Shown here piece after piece: positions 12,905 through 24,776 of a stretch of 64,000 nt of DNA. This stretch comes from Nemopilema nomurai (Eukaryota > Cnidaria > Scyphozoa > Rhizostomeae > Rhizostomatidae): positions 568,498 through 632,497 of the forward strand of contig ML133478.1 in NCBI GenBank assembly GCA_003864495.1, given 5' to 3'. The notes under the pieces are model-generated. The model saw only the letters and a program-made list of their open reading frames with translations, was not told where the DNA came from and searched no databases. The position numbers were made by a program, and so were the translations under genes. How positions within the stretch are numbered: position 1 is the first letter of the stretch; each line of letters opens with the position of its first letter.

Positions 12905-14948
12905 ATATAAATAATGTTCATTTCTATTGTACACCAGCCTAATATTTAAAGCAATTATTTACACAATTATTCCTGTTCATGTTTCTAGGAAGTGACCTCT
13001 GAAATGACTGAGCTACGAGCGTGTAATCTTAAAGGCCTCGCTTTACTAAAATATCTTTGATTTATTTTGGATTGCAATACACAATCGTCATTTGCTACCA
13101 ATAGTTTCCAAGCGTATTCTTTGTACAGGGCGCCATTCACAATAAGGAGATCAAGCACAAGATAATAAGAACATTGGATGAAAATGCATGTTGCTACTCA
13201 CTCACTAGCATGCAATTAATGAGATATAGGAAATCCAAATCTGGTTTGGTTTGGAAGTCATGCCCTGCTAAAGTTAGAGGACCACACGGGAAAAGCGGTC
13301 GAGCGACTTCCACTATTCACGCTCTGCTTGCGACATCGTCACGAACGATGCCAAGCCGGGCTCAGCCAAAGCCAGTCTGACCATATTCATGATGTGGGCG
13401 TTCATCTAATCAAGGCGGCTAAATTCATCCTGCATATTCAAATGAAGTATTTTTTAACGACTGACCTCTCACTGCGAAATTGACCTACAAAGAGTATTTC
13501 CACTTCTGCTTACCTTACATCTAAGAGTGTCTTACCTTTCGTTTGACTTTGTGCAGTGACTTGCTCCAATGCGTGGTAGCCTTCTACTTCCTTTAATTTC
13601 GAGCTTTTTTCAGTCTTTCTCCCAGAACACGCGTCTGTTAAGTTCAAACTTTTACAATTTTCATGGAAAATAATTTTTATAAATTCCAGTTGAAAATGAG
13701 GTACTAACTCATAGCCAAATTGGAGGCAAGCAATCGTGTCAAAGTTTGAATTTTCATTTTCATAATCTGACTACATGTCTATTCAAATTCGTATGTGGGT
13801 GTTGTTTATTGTTATTACGATCGACCAAGTTGTTTAAGAATTTGTTTGCTCGATTTGAAGATCAACATATTCTCTCGGGCATCAGGAAAAAAACTTCCGC
13901 AGAAAAAAGCAGTCGCTTCAAAATCGTGAATTTCCTGTTGATATCTAAACCTTAGTTTGAAAAAATTCTTTCCTACCACGTTCCAGAGTTTTCCACAACC
14001 AAGTAATCCTCAAAGATAAAACCTGGTACGGCACTCATAAAACTCATCGAACGAGACAGAACAGAGAACTGTTAGGTATTTTGCGAGAAGGAATCATCTA
14101 GAGCAGGAAAGAGGCTTGTCAGACAGTATAACAGGCACTACACACTCTTCGATTCATTGCACAGCGCAAAGATTTAAAATGACAGGAATGCATACCTGCA
14201 TGAGCTTGCTTTTCCTTCACCAATTTTCTATTAATCGCGAAGTTCCCATCCATAAACTACTCCATTAAATAAAACTACAGCTTAATCGTAATCTTCTTGC
14301 TGTTTGTTTTACTTTTGTTACACAAACTTCAAACTAAATCTCAAATTAATATATGCTTCCGGCCAATTTCTTATTTTTAGGTTATCTCATAAGTGAAGTA
14401 TTTACGCGAGCATCGAGGAAACCCGCTATCAAATTGAGGTCTCGGCGGACAAAGGGCCCTTTGTGGAGCGATTGTTAGCGAATTAATAGAGTCAGTCAGT
14501 GATTTGAGCATAGACCCCAGAGGACAACAACCTCATGTTGTCATTTCACACGAGACAGTCTGCCGATCGGTGCAGAAAATAGGGCACTGCATATCTGGAT
14601 GGACGAGCGGGTGCAATTGCTCTGTGCAGGTTTGACAATATTTACAGAATTGGTACTAAGCTCATAATGGAAAAGAGTGTGTTTTGAGGACACCCTTAAT
14701 GCAGCACATCGAGATGAAACCAGATGTCATGCCTTCGACTCTTTTGAAAGTACCTAAGTCAATCTTCTAATCTTTGTTGGCCATTGTTCTGCTTCTGGCA
14801 GGACTTATTTGAACATCCGTGCTGTTCAATTAACACAGAAACAAAGCCTGTATCGCGATAGATTATCCCCGAATTCCATTCGAAAGCTAGCAGCATCGAC
14901 GACAAGCTCACCTTCAGCAGAGCATTGACAGCTAGGCCTCTTGAAGCC

Positions 14949-17900
14949 ATGGCTCTCGACAGGGATGTTCTACCACGCAATCAGTCTTTAAGCAACAACT
15001 CGATAAAAAACCCAAAGCCAAACCGGGATCTTCGTGTGGAATATTCGTCTGTGAAACAGGAAGCCCGCATATCGGACAAGACCGACGCTCAAGTCCGATC
15101 GCAGCCAATCGGGCTTATTTATTGTGCACCAAAATTGAAGCGGGTTGTAAAAGTTCTCTGGACGTTAATCTTGCTTGCGTACGTTATCGTTTTGCCAATT
15201 TTAGTTATGATTTTATTTCGAGACTATTCAGAGAGCAAACAGCGACTGGATAATTTACAGGAAAGATGGAAATCGCAGGAATCGGCAATGGAGAAAAACA
15301 GAGCAAAACGCGACGCAGAAAAGGCAATGAGAGATGCGTACAAGGTTCATCGAAATTGCTCGGCAGCAGTGGAGGAATTCAAGAAGAAGTTTCTTCACAC
15401 GGAACTTAAATTGAAAGCTCATCAAATAAGGTTTGTCCACCTCCTTCGCTATGAAATTGCTTCGATACTCAATTTACGCCCCTTCGTCTCCAGATGAACT
15501 TGTCGTTAGGTCTATATTAAGCTACGTTAGAGGGGATTTCGATGCGAGTGTTTGTGAACCAACCCCTAAACGCCCACTGTTTGCGACGAACCTTTATGAC
15601 AAAGCCCAACAGTCTGAGGTCAGAGATAGCGGACTTCTTTCTCTGATTACTAATTCGAAAGAGTAAATAAATATTAATTCACTCTCTTTTTACCAAGCGA
15701 TGTATGACCAATTAAAATTCCACGCTGCATAGTCTAAACCAGATTGTGGTGCAGATAGGACCAATTGATTGGGGATTTGCTTGCACCCTGGCTTGCTCCC
15801 TTGGCACAGGTTACATAAACCATTTACTTCGCTATAAAGTATCGATTCTTATCTCAACCGCCAACTTATTATGGTTCGAATGCCGCTTGAATTTGCATTC
15901 ATCTCTCCATGCCTGTACCTACCAAGGCACCAGTCTCTTCCGTGACGCCTGGAAGAGGGAAAAATCCCGTTATTTAGAGCTCCTTCGGCTTGTTTTCATT
16001 CCAAATCCTGCGCTAGTGTTCGGGCAGTGTGGTTGAAAAAACACGGAGCCAAAGTTGATCTCTTGAACTGTAAGCCGATTTCATTGTGTGTTTAGGAAAG
16101 CGAATTTTGTCAAAGAAATCTTCTCCACTTTTGAAACCGGTCGGACACCGAGTTGAACAACAAAACAAGAAGTCTTATCTTAAATCAAATTCCAACATGG
16201 TCTCAAAATCGAGACACGATTGTTCTAGGGTTTCTTATTCAAATTTGGCACCACTCTCGTGTTTGAAGTCTTTGCAAAATTCAGAAAGCTCTATTTCAGA
16301 ATTGCATTAGGCTTTATTTGGGTTTGCGCATGAGGTTGATCCCGATGTGATCGTATTTCCTTCTTATACACTGCATTTTGAATATCAGCATTACTCTTTG
16401 TGTCGAAGATTTAAGCAGAGAGTCACGGTGAATCAGTGGTGGATTTCGTGTGCCCACAAGTCTTCTCTAAGGCAAAAGGACTACCCAAAGTTCCTTTTAT
16501 TAAAAATTCCATTAAAGTTAGGTATCCTGTTTACGCACATTACGATTGCCTAACTGACCAAGATACGACTGAAAATTTTTATAAAGGTCGATAAGAGTGT
16601 GAACAATTCATTCTAGTCTATTGATAACCGGCTCTGCTTGCTATTGCAATCGTATACCCATATCCAGTCGCCCTCTTGTACTGTCTTTTTTAACCCCAAT
16701 TCATTTGACAACAGCCGCAAAACAATTGCGATTCTCAAACTGACGTGTTCATCCATATGTGCCTGATTCCGTTATGTTACCATCGCGTCGTCATCACAAT
16801 GACAAAGACATCTAAACTTCAGATCTAAGAAAAGCTCCCTATTCCATGGGACAGCTTTTTAGCTTAATGCCCGATAATACGGCCGTTGGAATACAGAATC
16901 CTTTCTGCTTTGATGTACAGGTTTCTGTCTTTGTCTTAAATGTGTTGGTTCGTACAGGTAGTTATTGATTCGTTCCTACAAGGTCTTCTATGTATGACGT
17001 CATATGTTCTCTAAATCCAATGCGATAGGCAATGGGAAAAGGCCTGTTTACGATTCGAGGCTAACTTTCAAGTTTGCCACCTTGCTAAACTGCTGTAGTG
17101 CTCTCTTCTTAATGTGTCATTCTATGTGAAGTCAGCCGATCTTTAGTGTTGGTATGAAAACAATTGCTAGTTTTTCCTGGTTACATCCAGTACAGACAAT
17201 ACCAAGCTCCAAAGATCTGTCCTTTTTGTCTGACGGAGAGAAAAGGTTGATGCTTACGACAACACGGGGTCTGTATGAGAAGCCGCTTGAGAATCGTTCT
17301 GCCCACGCAGTTGAACGTTGTTTGCTTCCCATTGCAGGACTGTTGTGGTCTGGATTAGGCCTTTTCTAGAGAAATACTCCTTTAACTTGAATTCACTTAG
17401 TCTACAAATCTACAGGTTTATCAAGCAGAGAAGAATAAGCAGCCTTCACTTCAATTTTGTTTGAGCAGTGCAATGGCGCCTCTCACCATCACGGATACTG
17501 TTTTCAGAAGGGGAGCAAAGTTGTTGCCATACTGTCTCTTAAATTCATCAAGGCTCTATTAGACAAAGAGATTATCCCGTCTCGGAACGAGGCCAAGTCG
17601 TGTTTAAAGACCTATGTCTGGGATAAATTTAGGGACTTCCGGCTCTTTTCTGGAGATCTTCTTGCCTACCTCTTGCTAGCTTTCTCCTTCGCTGTCAGAG
17701 CTTCAAACCTGCTTCTTATTTCATTTTGAACAGGCTTAAAAACATTACTTTGTATGCTATTGCTGGCTGATTGTTACCAAGTCTTTGAAGGTGTTTGCGT
17801 CTAGATTTAGGCAACTTACACAATCGGATGTCTTTATCAGGCTTACTTAGGTGTGCAAAGGCGTTACTGTTGGTTCAAAACATAATACTCTGCAGCAAAC

Positions 17901-20900
17901 ATTGCCTGCGCAAAACGCTACGTTTTCTAACCATATTTGATAATGTTCGAAAGTTGTTTGTAGAAAAAATAAAGGTGCTTATATTTGCTCCTGATAATGA
18001 CCTTGAACTTCTCTCTTAAAACAATGCAATGCAGAAAGACTTTAGGCGTGGTATTTTTTTCAATTACCTTCCTCATATTCGCTGGACAGTAGGCATAATG
18101 ACCACAATGCATTGATAAAAGTTAGAAAGGTAGATACCTATGCAAGCTTTATAAAGATTTGATCTAACTGTCCATTAAATATCAAATTGATATTCCATGA
18201 TCATTGTGATAGTTTTCACTAGAAGCTGCTTTTGTCTTTGCATTGTATGTTTAGACATTTTCTCAAATTTGTTCAAAATAGTCGCGATTTTGGTACTGAT
18301 GCATAGATATCTCTCAGTGCATTTCTTGGACAACTACTTGGAATATAATTATAGTCGGTGTTTTGTGTAACCTGAAGATAGATTTATTTCGCCACAAGTA
18401 AATTACTTGTTATGATTTGCTAATCAGAGAAGCCTAAATAGGTCCTTGCAGTTCGAAAATGTTTTTTAAATGTGTCTCCTACTATGACGCTCAAGATTAG
18501 AGTTTGCTCCTTTGTGTAATCTCTAATCTCTAGTAGAAACCACCTCATACAAACAAATTTAGCAATGAACCTCAAATTAAATGAGTTCGTGAAAAATTAG
18601 ATTTTCAATCAACGATACAGCAAATCCCCATGGAACTTTTAATCCATGAATGATAAAGACGAGCAATTACTGATGGGGATTAGGAAAAATTCCGTCAGTT
18701 GCTTGGATTCAGGAGTGAAAATCTCACTTTCAATTCTTAAAAGCTTTGTTGCCTTAGACACTTGCTAGACTTGTTGAGGCATGGCATCTTTGCGGTCACT
18801 GATAAATCGCCATTTCTGTTATCACCTGCCTGCATCAGAAGACTTAGATTGATGAGTGACATGATGCTCCAGCGAGTGAAAACCACAGATTTCGCATCAA
18901 TCAAGATGGTATTTCGCCAGAGTGCATAGGGTACCTCAAGGAGACAGGGTGACGACAATGATGTTTGCAGCCAATTGGGGTGCCTCAAGCATTACACTCA
19001 CTGCCAGTGTTGTTGAAAAGAGTATTCTGTGGATATGCTGCAAAGGCGTGGCCTTGATTACGCAAAGATCGAGCTTTTGAAATTGGTGTACTTGAGATGC
19101 TTTTTAAATGCTCAAACTTACTGCCTTTCCAATTTTAAGTGATTTAAATTGCCAAAAGGCCAAAAGGTCTGCTTTCCATAGATAGATGCCCGGAGAAGCT
19201 TTTTAGAAATATTGGGGTTCGTGAATTGCTTTAAATATTGCGTTTACGAATTACTGCCTCCAACATTTCTATAAGGTTTAGATAACTCGTAAACTCGTAG
19301 CCATTTTCTACATGCCAACAGTTGTTGCTAAGAAAGGTATCGAAAAGCTCTGTTGACCTTTCATCTAACCGCTCCTTCGTTATTTTAGGACACCAGCCAA
19401 CTTTCTTAAATGGCGAGACATAATACATAGTGTGATGGTATTTGACGCAGGATTTTTTTAAAAGATAATTTTATTTAATAAAGGGAAGCCCGCGATTAAC
19501 CCGGAATCGTCTTAAGATCAAAGGATCTTAAAAATGCCCCAACAAGCCAATTTCTCGATGATTCACTTTGTAAACACGGTTTCCAGCTGCTGCCTTGCTC
19601 GTAAATAATTCCGTCAGTTTTAAGTCATGTTTTGAATAAACTTTCATATATTTATTGATTTCAAGCTGAGCGTCATTTGAAAAACCGACTCTGTCGCAGA
19701 TGTTTTGCTCGTTGTTGGAAATCACAACGCCGAAATCGCCATGGCAAGATTTCCCTGTCGTGAGCCATTCAGTGTGTTTCCATGGAAGCAGCATTCGTCA
19801 TTGCTTCGCGCGCTTTCCTCGCCGTGTCACGTAAACTCGTGATAATCATCAGGAATTTTGCAGTGGAGAAGACACCAATGAGTTATTTTGCTATGAACTT
19901 TCACCTGGCCATCCTCCTCCCACCGTCGTGAAAAGGTTTTTATTCTCTGTCAGTCAATACAGAAGACGCTTCCTACAAATTTCGTCAAACATGCTTCTTA
20001 TGAAACCATAGAGGCGATCGCATTAACGACATAATGTTGCTTCAATATGCGAAATTGCCCACAAATTCTTTTCAATTACACCAGCAAGCAAATTTAAAGT
20101 CTCTAATGCAATTTTCAAGCCGCCAAAATAGTTCTATTCACAAAGTACTATTCGAATGACGTCACATGACTCTACTTTACTTGCTACTTCAGTTACTCAT
20201 ATGTTTACATCGCCATCAGAAGTTGAGATGCCACCAAGCAACATATCCAGGCCAGCACTTGTTCATAGCAAGCATTTCACACAGGAAGAAAAAGCAAGAA
20301 GCACATAAAAAGTGGCTTCTGTTTGCCTTTCTTGCATTTTGAAAGCGGAAAACAGGAGATGTCTTTTCTTTTTGCGGTCAGCTTTCACTTGAAAAAGATT
20401 TACTTATTGTAAGTTGAAAAGTGCAAGCAGGAAGCTTTTCACAGTTTCTTCCTTCCCTTTTTTGAAAGATATCAACCTGCCTCGATTCTTTTTCTTATGT
20501 TTTCAAACTCCTCTAATCTTCCTTTCATTTGGTTAAAACTTTACCAAGTATCACATCATATATATATATAGTTCAAAGATTCCGTTTCCATCAAAGTAGT
20601 GATTCAAGTAAAAAATACCATATATTTATTTACCTTATGTTCTTCAATGGAAATTAAGCTAGAGCTTACAGGTATATTACGTTAAAATTACAGGTAAAGC
20701 TTTCTATTGAATTACTTTTGAAATAACCCTCCCTTCTCTGGTCATATTTTTACTCCTTCCGCCAATGACTATCATATGAACCTTGAGATGAAGCTATTTT
20801 TCATTCACGATCAATTCTTCAACAGGATACGTAAGCTGATACAAGCTGGAACAAATAGCACAGTATGCCTATGCAAACAACTATTAACAACTCCTGGTAA

Positions 20901-23900
20901 GTATTGTAGATCATCTTAATTTTCTAAATATATTATTCTCAATCTTAATACATAACGAGCCATAATGTTTTGTTTAATATTTCGTAGTATGTCTGATGGC
21001 TTTGCGAGCAACTTAGATGTAGCTAACCAGTCAAACCACACATAAAACCAGTCAAACGACCAGCCTGTCCAATCATAAGGGAAAACTTTTTGCAATAAAC
21101 GAAGCGGGGTCTCTCGCTTCCAATATTTCTTCTTAGTTTCTTAAATATTTGTTTCTTCATGGTCGCTTTCGGCCTAAAGTTACAGTGGTAGCTTCATGGG
21201 ATGGTTACGTTCTGTGTTCCACAAATGGGCACAGCTCTGCCTTAACGGCATCAAGCACTTGACAGTAGGCAGTAAATAGTTGTCTTTATAATACCCCCGA
21301 TATTACCCCGCTTTCAACGTAACAAACTGATTCAATTAGATCCAGTGACATAGGACGTTTGATGGGTTTCAGACTCTTTCACCCCTTTGTCTGATGTTTC
21401 TATGTTGATTGTCTGTACTATATGCGGTTTAATAAAACCCTCTTGTTTTCCTTTAGTCTAGACGTCTTTGTGAATAGCCCCTATATTATTGTTGTTCTGC
21501 GTTTTGTAATGTCCTTAGCATCTTTACATCCCTGCTTTTCTTTCAGTCTGTACTTGTGAAGGAGCTATCAAACGCGATGGCAGTAAATCAGAGGTACCTT
21601 TTCTCCCTGTATTTTACACTATTTCATGTAATGAATCACTAATTAATATATACTATGCAGATTTTAAGCAACTGCAGTGGCGAAATATTGCAATAATACA
21701 AGGTTTATTGAATGGCGAGGTTGAAAGACACACCATTACCTTACCTGCAATGTTTTTTAGAAAGGTATTTCATCCTGGTTTTAAAGTCGTTGAGGTTGAA
21801 TGGTGCTGTGTTTTTTGCTTCAATTTTTAGTCTAGGCAATTAACATTGCATTTTGATAGTGGTACCGTAGAGAAGTCTCAGTTATTGCTTTAGGTAGTTC
21901 GCTAGTTTCTTAGTGTGTCCATCATATTCCACCATAGCCATGGTATGAGCGTTCTTTACTCACGTCAAACCATAATGTCATTTTTCCCATCTTTTGAAGG
22001 TGCGGGGTCCACGAGGGCCAGCCGGAGAACGGGGGCCACAGGGGGACACTGGTCAAAAGGGGCCACAAGGACCAGCTGGAAAACCAGGTATGCCGATTGT
22101 TTGAGAGATTCTTCAAGCAAGGAAGAATATTTAACCGGCTGAATTCCAGTATTTAAAGAATGTTTTATGGATAGGCTTGCAAATTATCTCATGTAGTGTG
22201 CCATCACTCAGTGGGAGACTGTGCCATAAAATAATTTATTGGGGTTGTCTTTGCCCCCTCCTATCATTTACATTCTTGCTCCTCACTGAAACTGCAAATT
22301 GCACCGGGTAACTTTTCCCATGCCCGTTGGGTATTTTATGACAAATTCCTCGTTATCATTGTTAACGAAACATTGGTTAAATCGATTGAATATTAGGGAC
22401 ATTTCTCAAATATCTACAAAATTGACTTTTTTCTTGATTGCTTTAAATAGCACTGCTTCTGTAAACCAGGGGCGGATTAGTCTTGGTTTATAACTTTGGA
22501 AATTTCAGGTCTAACAGAGCTCCTTTATTTGCCTCTGCAACAGTGTAGTGATGAGGCGTAGCTCCTTTTAAGAAACCAGGGCTTAACAAACCTTTTCCAT
22601 CACCGTAAGAAACCACCACCTTAAATCTTCTAAAGTATTTAAACATTCATTTACTCATGTATGAAGAAAGTAAATTACCTTGATTAGAAAGGAGTGATCA
22701 TAGGTGGGGCTACAAGTGTTCCCCTGCATCTAATAAAATCACTGTTATGGACAAGCTAATCAGGTTAAAACGAAGATAAATTCATACTGGTATGGTTTCT
22801 CCGATCGAGTTTGTTAACCCTGCTTCTCAACGTGAATCAGAAATATTTGCTCTTTTTCTAAACGACTCGCGGGCTAATTAACTTTGAGACAATGTTTGTT
22901 AGCAAAACCATTTTGCTTTCAAGGTGTAAATGGAACATGCAAGCTGAAGTCACTGGACGAAGTCAAGATATCAACAACCTACTTCAGATGGGGCCGGAAA
23001 ACCTGTCCCAAAAATTCTGCTACTGTCTTTGAAGGTAAAAATATTTCAAGGAATTCTATATTGTGGTTTTAAAACCCTCTTCTAAACTTCTAAGCAATAT
23101 AAGATTATTTGGGGGGTTGGCAGTTTGTAGAGTTTGGTTCAGGTCAATAACTGCTAGTTTCCTGCTTCTTTGTAACAGAATTCCCTTTTTTTAGACAATT
23201 AACTTTTTAAAGGGTTTGCTGTATTCTGTTCTCTAATTAAATCGTTTTTGATTGAACGTTATTAAGGAATAAATCAAAGAAGCTTGCCACTTCAGTTCGA
23301 CATTTTGAGACCGTCATTACAGACTAATAAGAATCACTCACAAACTATTTTCAAATTTTGATAATTCAATTTTGGTAAACGCAATGTGTCACTTCAATTA
23401 TCAAGCACTTCAACTACTGTATACTTCCAGGTTACATGGCGTCTTCTCGTACGAGGCCGCGCCGCACTGGTGGAGGGACCAACTACGTCTGCCTGCCATC
23501 CACAAACATTTCCTACTCCAATTTCAATCTGGACACAATTTCTAGCTTGGTGACGTCATCAATCGATGGGGTCAGGTATGGCGATAAGCATCTCTTCAAA
23601 ACCAAGATGTCACACACGCTCGACCGACTAGCGCTTTGTGCTGGGTGCCAGCGCTTTTACAAAACAACCACCCTCATGATCCCAGCGAACACTACTTGTC
23701 CAAAAAATTGGACCCTCGAGTATCGAGGCTTTCTTATGGCAGACTCTGAAAAAAGGACTGACTTTATTTGCGTCGACGAAAACGCGGAGGGCGGAGGTAG
23801 TAGCCTGTCCACTGATCTGCATATTGGGACACTTGTGTACGTCAAGGCCAAAAGCAGCAGCAGTGAGACAAGGGAATTGAGATGTGTGGTTTGCTCAACG

Positions 23901-23903
23901 TAA
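14949..23903 (+). CDS. Membrane-anchored short-chain collagen with C4-like C-terminal domain (6 exons)
   Basis: Coding exons: 14949-15430, 20826-20896, 21547-21593, 22000-22087, 22924-23034, 23431-23903, all phase-matched, giving 423 residues. The start ATG sits in a good context (GAAGCCATGG). Residues 1-70 are a polar, basic N-terminus without a signal peptide. A single hydrophobic helix (LWTLILLAYVIVLPILVMIL) follows at about residues 75-95, then a charged coiled-coil stretch to about 160, suggesting a type II signal anchor. Exon 4 encodes about ten Gly-X-Y triplets (RGPRGPAGERGPQGDTG...). The last two exons match the sponge spongin/short-chain collagen C4 domain: FRWGRKTCP, GGGTNYVCLP, CAGCQRF, MIPANTTCP, W.LEYRGFLMA, FICVDENAE and RCVVCST, with the paired cysteines kept. 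Probably an extracellular matrix or cell-surface trimer. Family call firm; topology is inferred. Confidence 0.85.
19231..19428 (-). CDS. Candidate small ORF nested in collagen intron (65 aa)
   Basis: ATG-initiated minus-strand ORF of balanced composition (MYYVSPFKKVGWCPK... ending in EAVIRKRNI). It lies directly downstream of the 88-aa ORF. The two could be separate exons or separate fragments; no obvious splice link was found between them. Function unknown. Confidence 0.22.
   Translation of the reverse strand: MYYVSPFKKVGWCPKITKERLDERSTELFDTFLSNNCWHVENGYEFTSYLNLIEMLEAVIRKRNI
19528..19794 (-). CDS. Candidate small ORF nested in collagen intron (88 aa)
   Basis: ATG-initiated minus-strand ORF with ordinary amino-acid composition and no low complexity, unlike most chance ORFs here. 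It contains SCHGDFGVVISNNEQN and INKYMKVYSKHDLKLTELF. No signal peptide, membrane segment or known domain seen, and no homologue recognised. A second similar ORF follows about 100 bases downstream on the same strand. Could be an intron-nested gene, a remnant of a mobile element, or chance. Confidence 0.25.
   Translation of the reverse strand: MLLPWKHTEWLTTGKSCHGDFGVVISNNEQNICDRVGFSNDAQLEINKYMKVYSKHDLKLTELFTSKAAAGNRVYKVNHREIGLLGHF
22470..22480 (+). mobile_element. Possible hAT-like transposon end
   Basis: CAGGGGCGGATTAG in the intron between collagen exons 4 and 5, the same 11-base word as near 2,330 in opposite orientation. No matching second end or target duplication seen. Confidence 0.25.
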
Positions 23904-24776
23904 ATCGTAATACTGCGTGAAAAATTGCTGCCGTGAGCCAACAGGCCTTTGGGGACGAAGAGAGTCTCCTCCACATTGTCAATGGATTCCGTGTAAATCA
24001 GTGCCACGTATGAACATGCACATCGCCTTTCGTTTCCACAAATACAGCACATTTATGTAAATAACTAAAGCAAATTGTCTAATGTCAACTAGAGTTTTCT
24101 CGGTTGTAGAAATTCTAAGCGATAAATTGAGTGGCGATAGGGAATCCGAAGTCCAGACACGCTTCTTGTGAATATTGTTTATTAAAGTGTTGAAATCTGG
24201 GAACTGTCGTTCGCCAGATAGATAACACTCAGTGTCGATGCAAATGATGCTTTTTCTTCTGGTGTTCATTTAAAATAATGAGCCGATGCAACAACACATT
24301 TCCAGTAGTGTAAAATGAATAAATTATTATAAATAAGTTGTTAACTTGAACTGCGTATTGATTTAGAAAAATAAAACTGGATAAATCTTTGAGTTCCCTT
24401 TTTGACGCTCACAAACCTTCTTAAGAAGTGCGCTTACGGAAATGCTTACAAAGAGACATTTCACCTGTTGTTTAAAAACACTTTAGACTATAGCATGTTT
24501 AATGTCTATTAAGTGGCTATAATATTACTGTTAAATTTGACTAATATAATTACAACTGCAAATGTACAAAGATCGTCTTAAACATTCTCATAAAAGTATT
24601 TCCGAATCACCATGACCCAAAATAGTTTGTTTGAAGTGATTTATAAAATGAGGCTTGGTTACACATGATTACTTTGTTTTGGAAGCAAAAATACATTTTA
24701 TGAGGCATTCAAACAAACATATATTGATGTGGATAAAAGTTGATTTGGTCCAAAATTTAGAATAAGAAATCAGCTG
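23904..24776. other. Shared 3' region of the convergent collagen and PUS7 genes
   Basis: Tail-to-tail intergenic stretch of 873 bases. A plus-strand AATAAA at 24318-24323 suits the collagen gene. A minus-strand AATAAA (TTTATT at 24178-24183) suits PUS7. If both are used, the two 3' UTRs overlap by about 140 bases. Confidence 0.5.

Larger units (their letters stand above)
10698..14948. other. Intergenic region between the NT5DC1-like and collagen genes
   Basis: No supported gene. It contains a degenerate GTCGTAACTGCC-type repeat (about 11,018-11,313) and an ATG/TGA microsatellite (about 12,804-12,904). There are also three weak exon-like stretches: minus strand 12,462-12,568 and 12,315-12,382, plus strand 13,132-13,380 (after an acceptor-like AG), and plus strand near 14,382-14,478. 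None could be linked to a full gene. The 5' UTR and promoter of the collagen gene must lie toward the right end. Confidence 0.5.
15431..20825 (+). other. Intron 1 of the short-chain collagen gene
   Basis: 5.4 kb intron joining the membrane-anchor exon (donor AG|GTTTGT) to exon 2 (acceptor CAACAG). Two coding-like minus-strand ORFs lie near 19.2-19.8 kb, and a short TA run sits near 20,560. Nothing else was recognised. Confidence 0.7.

Noticed and set aside
12620..12934. Minus-strand ORF rich in Ile and Val, like a membrane protein
   Set aside because: Created by the ATG/TGA microsatellite.
14759..14980. Minus-strand ORF over the collagen start
   Set aside because: Antisense to a well-supported exon, without homology or splice signals.
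15433..15666. Plus-strand ORF continuing beyond collagen exon 1
   Set aside because: Lies in the intron. Splicing at 15430 to exon 2 is phase-matched and restores the protein.
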